Shown: positions 39,601 to 48,833, numbered from the stretch's first letter. The stretch is DNA of 64,000 nt from Pseudomonas sp. StFLB209 (GCF_000829415.1 NZ_AP014637.1:4295001-4359000); one strand, 5' to 3'. Numbers and translations: made by a program. Notes: generated from the sequence alone by a model not told the origin.

Positions 39601-41565
39601 CCGGGTCAGCCCCTTGACGTCGGTGACTTCCTGCCAGGCCGTTTGCCCGCCAGCGCCCACCAGCCCATAGCGGTATTGGCGGCTCGCCTGGTACTGCGGG
39701 TCATCCGGGGCCACGGTCTCCAGCGTCACCCGTTGCAGGGCATCGTACTGGTAGCGGATCTGCACATCGTTGTCGGCCTCATGGGTCAACAGCAGCAAGC
39801 CACTGAGCAACGAATGCTCCAGGCTGATCAGCTTGCGCTCGGCATCCAGGCTGCTGCTGAGCGTCTGCTCGGTGTGCAGCACGTGCCGCTCCGGGTTAGT
39901 GCTGTAGCGGTAATCGGTGAGGTGGGTCACGCCATTGAGGGTCAGGCGCTCCTGCTGCAGGCGGCCATGCCCGAAGCGGTCAGCCGGTGCGTCGAGGTAG
40001 CTTGACTCAATGCGTTGCAGCAGCGTCTCATGGCTTTGCTGCACTTGCAGCAACTCTTCTTCGCTCATCACCAGCCAGGGCTGGCCGGCGTCGGCAACGC
40101 TGGCCAGGGCCTGGTAGCGATAGCGATGGCGCAGCACCGGGGCGGCCTCACCATGGCTGGCCGACGCAGGGGTCACGGTGCTGCTGGCCAACTGACGCAC
40201 GAAGCCCTCAGGGTCAGCCGGGCACTGGCCGGGCTCACCGGTTGCCGGGTACCAGGTGCGGGTTTCGCTGAGGCCGCTGGCTTTGATTTCTTCGAGCAGA
40301 TTGCCAAAGCCGTCATAGCGGGTTTTCACCGTTTCGCTGCGCACCCGGTTGGGGTCGTCAAGGTCGTACCAACTGTCGGTCACGGTGTCGGGCAACTGGA
40401 AAAAGGCAGGCTGCTGGTCGAAATCCAGATCGTCGCCTGCGTGGTAGCGCGTGGCGCTGCGGCGTACCTTGCGGCCTTGGGTGGTGAGTTGTTCGGTCAG
40501 CAGATGGAAGCGGTTGAAGGTGCGCTCGATGGTGCGCACCGGCTGGCCGCCCTCCAGCAGGATTTCGCTGCTGCCGTACAGGTAGCTGCCGGTGATTCTG
40601 TACAGGTTGTCCAGGCCGTTGTCTTCCCACACCAGCCCCGGAGCGTTGAAACCCAGAAAATTCTGCATCGCCGGCACGTCACGGTTGCCATAGCTGTAAC
40701 CCACTTCGATGGGGGGCTGGCCCCGGCCGGGGTCGGTACTGTGCCGGGTCACCCGACGCAGGTTGGGCCGCCCGGTGGCGCCAGGGAAGGCATGCCCGGC
40801 ATCGTCGTAGCGCAGGCTTTCGTGGGCACCGCTGGGGGTCCAGACTTCGCTGACGTGCAGCAGGCCGCCCAATGCCTGGTATTGCAGGCGCCAGCCGGCC
40901 TGCTCAACGGTGGGCAAGCTGATGCGTTCGACCCGGTTGTCCGCGCCGCCCAGAGTAAAGCTGAACAGCGCAGCACTGTGGTCCGGGTCCAGGCTCAGCA
41001 GCACCTGAGTGCTGTTGCGTTGCAGCGTCAGCAGGCGGCGCTGGCGGTCACGCACCTCGGCCAGCAGTGGCTGGCCGTTGAAATACTCGTAGCTCAGGGT
41101 CACCTGGCGGCCATCGGCCGACTGGATCTTTACTGGCAGCGCAACCGGGCGCTCATCGCTGCCCATTTCCTGCAGGGTCTCGACCAGCCCGGACTTGTGA
41201 GCGATGCGGTACTGATTACCGACCAGCTCGGCAGCATGAAAGCTGTCGAGCTTTTTCTCTTTCATCAGCATTTGTCCGCGGCCATCGACCTCGGTGACTT
41301 TGAAGGCTTCGCCGGTGCTCAGCGACAGGATCCGCGTATCGCGGTTGTAGCGGCTCAGTTGCAGACTCCAGCCCAGGCCCAGGCCGGTGTCTTCGTTATT
41401 CAGTGGGCTGAAGCCCAGCGCCAGCGGCACGGCGGGGCCGGCCAGGTCATCGCTGTGCAGTTCCGGCAGGTTGACGCTGAAGGTATACAGCCCGGTGCGT
41501 GGGTCGACACCTCCCTCGATGAAACTCATGAAGTTCAGGGCGTTGGAGTGCAGGGCAGTGGCCAT
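36679..41565 (-). CDS. RHS/YD-repeat protein 1 (TccC-like) with variable C-terminal tip
   Basis: The 1628-residue protein has the conserved N-terminal stretch SNALNFMSFIEGGVDPRTGL, a long series of YD repeats (for example YDALQRV, YDNLYRI, YDSQGRL, YDADGNQL), and the RHS core terminus GYRAYNPALMRFHSPDSLSP...NPVAFQDPSGH. This core end is shared with TccC subunits of insecticidal Tc complexes, where the YD shell encapsulates the released toxin tip. After the core (from about residue 1381) a 248-residue tip of different composition follows, with hydrophobic segments at about 17-60 of the tip, then a Ser/Pro-rich tail. The tip family is not recognised. The ATG at 41565 is preferred over a GTG nine bases upstream because GAGGTG is then well spaced. 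No signal peptide. Confidence 0.9.
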   Translation of the reverse strand: MATALHSNALNFMSFIEGGVDPRTGLYTFSVNLPELHSDDLAGPAVPLALGFSPLNNEDTGLGLGWSLQLSRYNRDTRILSLSTGEAFKVTEVDGRGQMLMKEKKLDSFHAAELVGNQYRIAHKSGLVETLQEMGSDERPVALPVKIQSADGRQVTLSYEYFNGQPLLAEVRDRQRRLLTLQRNSTQVLLSLDPDHSAALFSFTLGGADNRVERISLPTVEQAGWRLQYQALGGLLHVSEVWTPSGAHESLRYDDAGHAFPGATGRPNLRRVTRHSTDPGRGQPPIEVGYSYGNRDVPAMQNFLGFNAPGLVWEDNGLDNLYRITGSYLYGSSEILLEGGQPVRTIERTFNRFHLLTEQLTTQGRKVRRSATRYHAGDDLDFDQQPAFFQLPDTVTDSWYDLDDPNRVRSETVKTRYDGFGNLLEEIKASGLSETRTWYPATGEPGQCPADPEGFVRQLASSTVTPASASHGEAAPVLRHRYRYQALASVADAGQPWLVMSEEELLQVQQSHETLLQRIESSYLDAPADRFGHGRLQQERLTLNGVTHLTDYRYSTNPERHVLHTEQTLSSSLDAERKLISLEHSLLSGLLLLTHEADNDVQIRYQYDALQRVTLETVAPDDPQYQASRQYRYGLVGAGGQTAWQEVTDVKGLTRRSELDGLSRVIEEQRQDVDGDNALRRTYTAQYDARGRLASETEYDWLGSRNLALTRRLGYDDWGQAVSETGPDGVLNFSLNEPFGWLDPQGAYMPAQLSWQQPNAATNERFGLTISQLNAFGKPHSIERFDLDGHSLGQQLNFYDGLGRCVQSLDLQGHATSYRYDVFDRLLCTTLPNGDQALRQFTAHSSAELPSQLQVLPANARLAAINVGEQDYDSLGRVVRLKTGTRTEQYRYAPGQAQASERISAAGASIHYRYAPGLTAEPLSTEAPDEQVSFDYDRLSAQLLSASNSQGSRHYRYDSTGQLREATWHTAQGNWTSEYQHSLLGRALHNSGIDGLHTDQRYDAQGRLQSLTQGTVQVAFEYDALGRRSRIVTSSPDNCLDTRLEYDEHSREVLRTLYPAGQSVLTLSQSWRNDDQLLERHLQQGSNSLVHETFNYDDRGRLIDYRCDGSQLPADEQGNRIEQQLFRFDALDNLTLSISRFADATSDRATYSYAADDSCRLQQITHTHASYPAYIDFAYDADGNQLNDQHGRRLHYDSQGRLLDLHGPAGEPLGQYRYDGHNNLLSVTEDNAEPRWHFFDEQGLGSTVQAQTHTHYLSESGTPLAQQRNDGEPALLLACNAANSVVAELRDQQYHHALYNAWGQRSSGQDQPLLSTAGFNGEPHDTLTGCYLLGQGYRAYNPALMRFHSPDSLSPFGAGGLNPYAYCLGNPVAFQDPSGHSVGQLEYSRFKPNVGGIALNLLISAVFTGLAIGTLGSATPFIMAISIAGAGAGVIGTGYTTAAMLQRDPKKAQQQSEIGAAAHRLEMLFGLAFMAKGMGKWLVKKTAALPLKRDWRGNAEELWQTKYKFMGSSADQQPLIQDMQVYNRFRPSKATQTEDFLINPRPQTSPLSSPAVSRQTSISSSGSSAVSEASLPVQAAPKIVGKPIPPSAQWPTVQSASGLKHATGLPTAGNPTYQFTVPEIRKPN

Positions 41566-41592
41566 GGCGGGCACCTCGCGGTAGGGGGCGGC

Positions 41593-42519
41593 TCAGGGCC
41601 GGGGCAAAGGAACGGAGGGCACCGGTGCATCGACCTCGATCTTGACGCAGGAGGTGCGGCGTTTCGGTGTGCTACCGGCTGGGTTCTGGTAGTAGTCGAT
41701 CACTTGCACCCCGGGCGCGACCACCGAGCCTCGAGGGGTGGCAATGATGTCGTCGAGATCGATGGGCGGCACGCTGACGTCTTCCTTGATGGTGCGCAGC
41801 ATGATCCAGAAGTAATTGCCGGGGTTATCGGTGGTACAACCCGGCGTGCCGCTGACGGCATCGTCGTCGGTGAGCAGAATGTTCGAGGCCGACGGCGCAT
41901 GCTCCAGCTCGATGCCCACCGCCTCGTCGTTCTTGCACGGGTCACCGTCTTCGAAGCGGTACTCGGCAGTTTTGAATTCCAGGGTGCAGTGGTTGGCGCC
42001 GTTGGCGCCTGCGAGGGTCAGCTTGGGCTCGGCGAGCGTGGCAGCCTGCTCGGGAGAAACGTCAATTATAAGCTGGGTGATCGACTGCGAAGGTGCACTG
42101 GGCGCCGACCAGTAATGGGTGAATCTAACGCCCGGCGCCGCAACTCTCCCAGGGGGAAGTGTGCGCAGATCGGCAATAACGATTTTGTCCGTTGTGGTGG
42201 GTTCTTTGATGGTCAGTATTTCCGTAGTGGCGTACACAGTGCCACTGGAAATGCGGTTTTTGAACGTTATACGCGTCGCCGACGGAGCATTTCTGAGCTG
42301 AAAAGTGCTGCCGTCGGCCAGCGACCTACAGTTTTGATCATAGAAGAGATGCTCGCCGGTAGCGATGGGGTAGGAGCACTGGGCGCTGCCATCCGGGTAG
42401 TAGAAGGCGATGGTTCCGGTTGTTCGGGGTGATGGGGCTGCTGCGCTGGTATGGCATGCCAGCCACGACATCCCGACGATGACGCCGGTGCTCAATAAGC
42501 GTTTCAAGTTCATGTTCAT
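41593..42519 (-). CDS. Secreted protein with a tandem-duplicated domain
   Basis: The 308-residue product has a signal peptide (MNLKRLLSTGVIVGMSWLAC...SAAA, about 30 residues; the C in WLAC is a weak lipobox candidate). The mature part is two copies of one domain. Copy 1 has EHLFYDQNC, NAPSATRITF, SSGTVYATT, LRTLPPGRVAAPGVRFTHYW. Copy 2 has EYRFEDGDPC, HAPSASNILL, VSGTPGCTT, IATPRGSVVAPGVQVIDYYQ. Conserved cysteines in each copy suggest disulfides. I do not recognise the family. It precedes RHS1 by 27 bases on the same strand, so it is probably co-expressed with it. Confidence 0.8.
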   Translation of the reverse strand: MNMNLKRLLSTGVIVGMSWLACHTSAAAPSPRTTGTIAFYYPDGSAQCSYPIATGEHLFYDQNCRSLADGSTFQLRNAPSATRITFKNRISSGTVYATTEILTIKEPTTTDKIVIADLRTLPPGRVAAPGVRFTHYWSAPSAPSQSITQLIIDVSPEQAATLAEPKLTLAGANGANHCTLEFKTAEYRFEDGDPCKNDEAVGIELEHAPSASNILLTDDDAVSGTPGCTTDNPGNYFWIMLRTIKEDVSVPPIDLDDIIATPRGSVVAPGVQVIDYYQNPAGSTPKRRTSCVKIEVDAPVPSVPLPRP

Positions 42520-42684
42520 GGTCAGGGTCGTCCTGCGGGTGGTCTGCGATTGACGCTTGTATTGCCACTCTATGCGCTGTACCGCCGCGCCGAACCTGCC
42601 AGCTCTGAGAGGTGGGCTGCGGGTGCACAGCGGTATATACCTTCAGCGCAACAGACCGATCCGTCGTCAAGAGGCCCGCATAGC
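42520..42684. promoter_or_regulatory. Divergent promoter region of the RHS/P47 locus
   Basis: This 165-base gap separates the leftward unit (duplicated-domain protein and RHS1) from the rightward unit (Ig-like protein, P47-like genes, RHS2). TTGACG at 42550 with TATGCG at 42571 is a weak sigma-70-like pair (15-base spacing), and GGTATATACC at 42632-42641 is a perfect 10-bp palindrome. Both are only suggestive. Confidence 0.4.
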
Positions 42685-44097
42685 ATGGACAGCACACTGC
42701 CTGTAGCCCAGTTGAAGGAATCCCACGACCTGCACCTGGACCCGGACCTGCCCGGCGCCAGCTTCACCCTGGCCATCGCCCCCTACCCAGGCATGAGCAG
42801 CGGCGACCGGGTGACCCTGAGCTGGCAAGGCTACGCCGACGATGGCTGGGCGGATGATCCCTGGCAGCACAGCTTTACGGTGACGCAGCCCGGCCAGGTA
42901 TTGAGCACCGGGTTGGACAGCACTCACGTGATCTTCATTGCCGGTGGCCATGCCGAGCTGGGCTACCGGGTGCAATATGCCAACGCTCCAGACGGTAACG
43001 GGCAGCGCGCCGAGGACCAGGCACCGATGCAGCGGCTCGCTATCAGCGCGCCGGCTGCGCCGCTGTTGCCCGCCGCGAGCATCGACGGCCATACCGGCCC
43101 GGCCCTGGACCCGGACGATTTTCCGCAGGGCCTGGTGTTGCGAGTGGCGGCCTGGAATGGCATGCAACCTGGCGATCAGGCATTGCTCTACGCCACCAGT
43201 AGCCGGGCCGGGCAGAGCCGGATCCTGGCGCAACGGGTCGGCCAGGAGCAGATCGATGCCGGCGCATTGCTGTTCAGCCTGGCGCCCGACTGGCTGACGG
43301 CGCAGCTCGATGCCAGCCTGAGCTTCACCTGGCAATACGCCAGGCCCGGCGCGGCCGGCTCCTCGCACACCTTGCAGGTGGCGGTACGCGCCGCCTGGCG
43401 GCCGGCTGCGCCGATCGTTGTCAACGCGCTGCCGGAACTGAACGACCCCCAACCGGGGCGTGGCTATATCGAAGCCATGTCGCTGCGCAGCGGCGCCAAG
43501 GTGCGCATTGCCAATGACGTTGAACTGGAGGCTGGCGACCAGTTGCAGGTGCACTGGCAGGGCTTTGGCAGCACGGGCGATTACCTCGCCGAGCAGGCCG
43601 ATGCCAGCGACCCGCGGCAGTTCAGTATTCCTGCCAGTGCGGTGCCGGCCAACATGGGCAAACGCCTGAATGTGCTGTACCGCGTGAGCCGTGCCGGCCA
43701 GCCGCCGGCCACCTCACGGCCCTTCGACCTGCGGGTGGTGGCGGTGCCCAGAACGCAGTTCAGCACCGTGCAGTGCGCCTGCGTCAGCGCCGGGCAACTG
43801 AGCCTGGCCTGTGTGCCGGCCGCTGGCGTGCAGGTCACCCTCAATCGCTGGATGTTCATGGCGCCTGGCCAGCAGGTCACGATCCTGGCTGAGAGCAGCC
43901 GCAACGAGACGGTGCTGGACGCCGCCGTGGTGACCGACGCGCACCTGCAGGCGGGCAAAGTTCTGGCCACCCTGTCGCGCGCCTATCTGCTGGGGTTGGG
44001 TAACGGTGCACGGTTGACCCTGCGCGTGTGGGTCAGCTTCGACGAAGGCCATTCCGAGCTTGAATTCCCCAGCCTGGTGTTGACCACGGCCGCCTGA
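42685..44097 (+). CDS. Multi-domain Ig-like protein, paralogue 3
   Basis: The 470-residue protein is a relative of those at 25379 and 29863. Its modules include PYPGMSSGDRVTLSWQGYAD, AAWNGMQPGDQALLYAT and RSGAKVRIANDVELEAGDQL, the last closely matching RSGATVVIAPEAVLKPGDVI in paralogue 2. The C-terminal domain with LNRWMFMAPGQQVTILAESS is the family's shared end. No signal peptide. The ATG at 42685 has GAGG upstream. As the first gene before three P47-like genes, 35 bases from the first, it is probably part of their operon. Confidence 0.78.
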   Translation: MDSTLPVAQLKESHDLHLDPDLPGASFTLAIAPYPGMSSGDRVTLSWQGYADDGWADDPWQHSFTVTQPGQVLSTGLDSTHVIFIAGGHAELGYRVQYANAPDGNGQRAEDQAPMQRLAISAPAAPLLPAASIDGHTGPALDPDDFPQGLVLRVAAWNGMQPGDQALLYATSSRAGQSRILAQRVGQEQIDAGALLFSLAPDWLTAQLDASLSFTWQYARPGAAGSSHTLQVAVRAAWRPAAPIVVNALPELNDPQPGRGYIEAMSLRSGAKVRIANDVELEAGDQLQVHWQGFGSTGDYLAEQADASDPRQFSIPASAVPANMGKRLNVLYRVSRAGQPPATSRPFDLRVVAVPRTQFSTVQCACVSAGQLSLACVPAAGVQVTLNRWMFMAPGQQVTILAESSRNETVLDAAVVTDAHLQAGKVLATLSRAYLLGLGNGARLTLRVWVSFDEGHSELEFPSLVLTTAA

Positions 44098-44132
44098 GCC
44101 ACCATCACACCTGCAATCAACAGGAGGCTGCA

Positions 44133-46439
44133 ATGACCAGCCCGTCGACAAGCCGTCTGCTGGACCTGATGGGTACCGGCCCGCAAACCCGGGGTTGGGG
44201 CGCCATCCTGGCGTTCAGCCGCCACGACCTTGACAGGCTGCTTGAGCAAAGCCAGCTGGCGCGCTACGGCCGGGCACTGCACCTTGCGCCGTTCGAGGGG
44301 TTTATCGGCGATCGCCAAATCGCCGGGCAGTACTTCGACGCCTGCACTTTCGGTGCTGCGCATGTGTCGTTAGAGGGCGCTGATCTGCAGCAGGACGCGC
44401 CGGGCCTGCGGCTGAGCATGCAACTGACCGGCGGCCGCCAACTGACCCTCGAACAGGTTCAGGGGCACCTTGAGGTGACCGGCCTGTGGCTGTTCGATGC
44501 GCTGCACGGGCTGCAGTTGAGTCTTGAGCTGGCGCTGCACAATGCCCCGCCTGATGCCAACCGTGCCGGGCAGGTGCTGCTCGACCTGCGTGAGGGCGGT
44601 GCGTTCAAGTTCGGCTTCAGCGGCCTGCCGCAGGAGCGGTTTATCGACACCGAACCCTTTGATCGCTTGTTCAAAAGCCTGAGCGACGCGCAAGGCAGCT
44701 TGCCGTTGGTCACTATCAGTCAGGCCGTCGGGCAGGTGATTGAACCTGCCAGCGTGAGCATTCGTACCCAGCCTGCGCCGCAGCCCCAGGTGCACGAGGG
44801 CGACGGGGCGTTGCTGCTGTTGGTTGCCATGCACGGGCAGCCCGAGGGCGAGCCACCGGGTGCCGATTTTCCCTGGCTGCTGGCCGATGCAGCGGGCGCG
44901 CCGCGGGGCACCAGCCTGGTGTTGAGTAACCGGCTGCTGATCGACACCCTGGTGGGCGCGCAATGGCTGGCCGCGACCAACGGTCAGGCCCGTTGGCAAG
45001 TGCTCAACCAGGCCTCGGGGTTTGTGCGTCTGCAGCCGACTGCGGGGTACTTCATGCTGCGGCCGGTGTTCTATCACGACCCGGTCGAAACGATGTGGGC
45101 AACCCCCGTGGTGTACCTGGATGCAGGTGCCCAGGCCTGGGCCGAGGTGTCTGAAGAGCAACTGTGCTTTGAGCTGATCGGTAATGTCACCCAGGCAGAT
45201 ACTTCGCTGAACCTGAAAAGCAATCAGCGTCTGTACGCGGCCCTGATTGCCGATTGGCACCTGCGGCTGCGCAGCGGGCTGGCCGTGGACCCGGTGCAGC
45301 GCACGCTTGAACCGGTCTACCCGGCGGCGCCGCAGGTCGAACTCACTTGGCAGCTTGACCCCTGCCATCCCCACGACCCGCAGGCATTGCAGGCTGTAGC
45401 GCCCAGCGCGGCAGACCGCGATGAGCGGCTGCGTGAATTTCTGGCTTCGATTTGCACCCAGACCCTTACCGTAGGCCCGGCACTGGAGAGGTTTATCGGG
45501 CAAGTGCCGGCGTTTGACGCGCCGGCAGCATTGCTGGCCCAAGAGGTGCTGTTGCCCGGTGACCTGCTCATACGTGCCCAGGTCGGGCCGCCCCGGGCGT
45601 GCTTCTGGCTTGATCCGCCGCAGTCACTGCTGGGGCTCGGCGAAAGCCTGCAACTGCGCACCACAACGCCGGGCTTAAGCGGCTTGAACTGGACCGCACA
45701 CAACCTATTCGATAGCCGCGATGCATGCGGCAGTATTTCCCCGGACGGCCTCTACACCGCCCCTGACCACCTTGAGGGCTCCGGCCTGTCGGTCTGCGTC
45801 ACGGCCCAGACCGATGGCCACAGCGCCTCGGCGCTGATTCAACTGGTGGCCAACACCATCACCATCAACCCGGTGGTGCAGATCGTTCAGCGCGGCCAGC
45901 GCTGCCTGTTGGCGGCGGCGGCAACAACGCCCGGGCCACTCACCTGGTCGCTGGCTGATGACCGCACTGGCGGCCGACTGATACCCGGGCCAGAGGGTGT
46001 TTGTGCCTATCAGGCCTCCGACCGCTACCAGCTGCCGGAGTACGGCGTCGACCAGATCATTGTCCGCGACGAACTGAGCGGGCACAGCCAGTCGGCCTGG
46101 GTCATGACCCTGTTTGCATCAATGACCCATAGCATCGTGCCCGACTACACGTTTCAGCTTGCACCCGGCCAGCTCAAGCTACAGGTGCTGCACGGTGGCA
46201 ACAGCCTGGTACCCAGCCACCAACTGAGCTGGCAAGTGCTGGCCGGCGACGGTGAGGGCGTGGTGGTGGATGCCGACGGTATTTATACCCAGCCGCCGGT
46301 GCTGCGCCATAACTTCGTGTTGCTGCTGGCCACCCAGCGTCAACCCGGGCGGGTGTTCAACGGCTGTCTGCTGCTGCCATTGCCGTTGCTCAATCAGCAG
46401 CAGACCTCTTCACCCGGTTTGAGATTCAAGGCGGTTTGA
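44133..46439 (+). CDS. P47-like (TULIP superfamily) protein 1 with Ig-like C-terminus
   Basis: The 768-residue protein has a likely P47-type domain over about residues 1-480. The opening TRGWGAILAFSRHDLDRLLEQ resembles the family's GW-x-x-v-x-A-x-x-x-x-x-V-N start, and VSIRTQPAP...DGALLLLVAMHGQP resembles its mid-domain motif. From about 495 the protein changes to Ig-like modules with SISPDGLYTAP and QLSWQVLAGDG...VDADGIYTQPP. No signal peptide. P47 and OrfX proteins are lipid-binding TULIP folds encoded beside botulinum neurotoxin and other clostridial toxin genes. The assignment is by recalled pattern, so it needs a profile search. Confidence 0.68.
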   Translation: MTSPSTSRLLDLMGTGPQTRGWGAILAFSRHDLDRLLEQSQLARYGRALHLAPFEGFIGDRQIAGQYFDACTFGAAHVSLEGADLQQDAPGLRLSMQLTGGRQLTLEQVQGHLEVTGLWLFDALHGLQLSLELALHNAPPDANRAGQVLLDLREGGAFKFGFSGLPQERFIDTEPFDRLFKSLSDAQGSLPLVTISQAVGQVIEPASVSIRTQPAPQPQVHEGDGALLLLVAMHGQPEGEPPGADFPWLLADAAGAPRGTSLVLSNRLLIDTLVGAQWLAATNGQARWQVLNQASGFVRLQPTAGYFMLRPVFYHDPVETMWATPVVYLDAGAQAWAEVSEEQLCFELIGNVTQADTSLNLKSNQRLYAALIADWHLRLRSGLAVDPVQRTLEPVYPAAPQVELTWQLDPCHPHDPQALQAVAPSAADRDERLREFLASICTQTLTVGPALERFIGQVPAFDAPAALLAQEVLLPGDLLIRAQVGPPRACFWLDPPQSLLGLGESLQLRTTTPGLSGLNWTAHNLFDSRDACGSISPDGLYTAPDHLEGSGLSVCVTAQTDGHSASALIQLVANTITINPVVQIVQRGQRCLLAAAATTPGPLTWSLADDRTGGRLIPGPEGVCAYQASDRYQLPEYGVDQIIVRDELSGHSQSAWVMTLFASMTHSIVPDYTFQLAPGQLKLQVLHGGNSLVPSHQLSWQVLAGDGEGVVVDADGIYTQPPVLRHNFVLLLATQRQPGRVFNGCLLLPLPLLNQQQTSSPGLRFKAV

Positions 46440-46478
46440 ACCGGCCTTAACTTTATCTGCAACACGAGGACCGCCAAC

Positions 46479-48800
46479 ATGGCCGGCTTATCCAAAACCC
46501 AACTGATCGACTGGCTCAAAGAGGGACCCAAGACCCTGGACTGGGGCGCGATTCTGGCGTTCAACCGCACTGACACCAATACCGTGCTGCTGCAGGAGTA
46601 CATCCAGCGCTTCAGCACCAACAACTACCTGCCACCGGTGCAGGGCTACATCGGCGACAGCGACACCGTCGGCCAGTACATCAGCGACTACACCCTGGAC
46701 TTTCCGCGGCTGTCGTTCGAGATCGCCAACGTCGACAAGGACAGCGCCGATGCCAAGCTGACCATGCAGGTGGTCGGTGGCACCCATGTCACCTTCAAGG
46801 CTGTGCCCGGTGGCCGGGAGGCGACCCGCGTCGAAGTGGTCGACCCGCTCAACGGCCCTGAGCTGAGCCTGGACCTGCAACTGGTGGATGTACCGGGTAC
46901 GGTGACCCGCGCAGGGCAAGTGGTGCTGGACCTCAAGCGCAGCAGCAATTTCAGCTTGAGCTATTCGGACCACCTGCGTGAGCAGCGGCTGGGCGGCGAA
47001 TTTTTCCAGCAGTTGTTCGAAGCGTTGCCCGATGCCAAACGGGTGATGGTGATCAGTGAAATCAGTAAACCGGCCAACAGCACCATCAAGCCAGACAGCA
47101 TCAAGTTGCGCACCCAGGCCGCCCCCGGCGCCAAGCTGCGCAATGCCGATAACTACGGCGACGGCGCGGTGCTGGTGTTTGTGGCCATGCAAGGGCAGAC
47201 CAGCGGTGGCAATCCTGATGCCAGCTTCAAGTACCTGATTCCCAATGACCGTGACAAGAACTACAGCGCCACCCTGTTGCTGGGCAACAGGTTTCTTCTC
47301 GATACGCTGGCCGAGGAGCTACTGGGCCGCGACTACATTGGCACAGGCGCATGGACCTACAGCATCAGCAATGAAACGCGGTTCTGGGCAATGAACCCTG
47401 ACGGCGGCAGGTTGCCGGCCAGCAGCTATACCTTCCGCTGGGGAGAGCACAGCTATAACTCGGGTTCGTTCGACCCGCCGTTCAACTGGCAGCGAGATCA
47501 AGGGCAGTACGTCCATTTCCAGATCAAGGATGGCGCGATTCGTGTTGATTACCAGCGCAATTCCACCAACTACTGCTGTGTCGCTCGCTGCTGGGCCGAT
47601 GCCGGGCCCATGGATGCGGGAGTGTATGCCGTTATCGATGCCAAGGTTTCCAGAGCTTACCGACTCAATACGACCTCTCAGGTGATCGAGCCAGACCCCG
47701 CCGTAGCAACGCCTGGCCAGCTTCAACTCGGTATCGCTTCGGACTTTTCCAACCATAATCAGGCCGTCACCCTCTTCAACCAGGAGCGAGCAGCTTATAC
47801 GGCGCAGAACCTCGAGGATTTACAGTTTTATTTTCCCAAGTTCCTCAGCTACGTGCCGCCCATCGACACCTTTGCGTTGCATTCGTTGCTGTTTCGCAAT
47901 ACCGATGCCGTGGTCCTGGACGATATCGCCCTGCCTGGCGATATGGCCTTGTTCGGCTGGGTGGGCCCGTCGCTGACCAAATTCAAGGTCAAGCCGTTGC
48001 AACCGCTGGTGGGTACTGGCGAAAGTCTGGAGTTCAGTATCGAGCCGCTGGGCGCGCCGCAGGTGACCTGGAGCGTGCACAACATTCTGGGCAGCGATGA
48101 AAACCCCGGCAATATCAGCAGCGCCGGCCGTTACACCGCACCGGCCACGATCAAGGGGGCGTTTCTGCGGGTCAGGGTTACCGCCACCGCCGGCAGCTAC
48201 AGTAGCTCGGCGCTGGTGTCGGTGGTGGTCAATGACATCACCGTCAGCCCGCTGGTGCAAACCTGCGACGGCGGGCATAGCCGCACCCTGGCGGCCGGCA
48301 CCCGCTCAGGCACCCTGAGCTGGTCGCTCAAGACCCCGGCCAACGGCGGCCGGCTTGAGGCCCTGGAGGATGGCAAATACAAGTACACCGCGCCCACCGC
48401 GGTAGGTGACAAGGAATTCATCGTCGAAGAGCTGGTGGTGCTCAACCAGGCGACCGGCAAGACCAAGTCGGCCTGGATCATGGTGCCGCTGGTCAATCTG
48501 CCGCTGGCCGTCCAGCGCGACAGCTCAGTGTCACTGCCTGCCAACCAGACCAGGCTGCTGCTCAAGTCCGGGGCTCACACGATTCCCGACGCTGAGGTGC
48601 AGTGGCAAGTCGTGGCGGGTGTGGGCTCGATCAGCAATGGCATCTTCACCACCCCGGCCACGCTGGCCCAGCGTTTTGCCTTGGTGCTCGGCTCTGCCAC
48701 GGCCTGGGGGCAAACCCAGTATGGCTTTACCCTGCTGCCGCTACCGCTGTTCGACTACCCGCAAACCCGCAGCTCCGGCCTTGTATTCATGGACGTTTGA
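46479..48800 (+). CDS. P47-like (TULIP superfamily) protein 2 with Ig-like C-terminus
   Basis: The 773-residue paralogue opens with TLDWGAILAFNRTDTNTVLLQ (residues 20-40) and contains IKLRTQAAPGAKLRNADNYGD followed by AVLVFVAMQGQTSGG. A Tyr/Trp/Asn-rich insert at about 285-370 (WTYSISNETRFWAMNPDGG, STNYCCVARCW) gives it a different mid-region from protein 3. The C-terminal Ig-like modules begin near 505 (VGTGESLEFSI ... ISSAGRYTAP) and repeat (SISNGIFTTPATLAQRF). It is 40 bases after protein 1 and 33 bases before protein 3. Confidence 0.68.
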   Translation: MAGLSKTQLIDWLKEGPKTLDWGAILAFNRTDTNTVLLQEYIQRFSTNNYLPPVQGYIGDSDTVGQYISDYTLDFPRLSFEIANVDKDSADAKLTMQVVGGTHVTFKAVPGGREATRVEVVDPLNGPELSLDLQLVDVPGTVTRAGQVVLDLKRSSNFSLSYSDHLREQRLGGEFFQQLFEALPDAKRVMVISEISKPANSTIKPDSIKLRTQAAPGAKLRNADNYGDGAVLVFVAMQGQTSGGNPDASFKYLIPNDRDKNYSATLLLGNRFLLDTLAEELLGRDYIGTGAWTYSISNETRFWAMNPDGGRLPASSYTFRWGEHSYNSGSFDPPFNWQRDQGQYVHFQIKDGAIRVDYQRNSTNYCCVARCWADAGPMDAGVYAVIDAKVSRAYRLNTTSQVIEPDPAVATPGQLQLGIASDFSNHNQAVTLFNQERAAYTAQNLEDLQFYFPKFLSYVPPIDTFALHSLLFRNTDAVVLDDIALPGDMALFGWVGPSLTKFKVKPLQPLVGTGESLEFSIEPLGAPQVTWSVHNILGSDENPGNISSAGRYTAPATIKGAFLRVRVTATAGSYSSSALVSVVVNDITVSPLVQTCDGGHSRTLAAGTRSGTLSWSLKTPANGGRLEALEDGKYKYTAPTAVGDKEFIVEELVVLNQATGKTKSAWIMVPLVNLPLAVQRDSSVSLPANQTRLLLKSGAHTIPDAEVQWQVVAGVGSISNGIFTTPATLAQRFALVLGSATAWGQTQYGFTLLPLPLFDYPQTRSSGLVFMDV

Positions 48801-48833
48801 GCCCTGTGCGCCGCTTGATTGGAGAGATCAAAG

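Noticed and set aside
40015..42432. Open frame of 805 codons on the plus strand opposite RHS1
   Set aside because: It mirrors the codon structure of the RHS1 and duplicated-domain genes, has no family motifs, and arises from high third-position GC.
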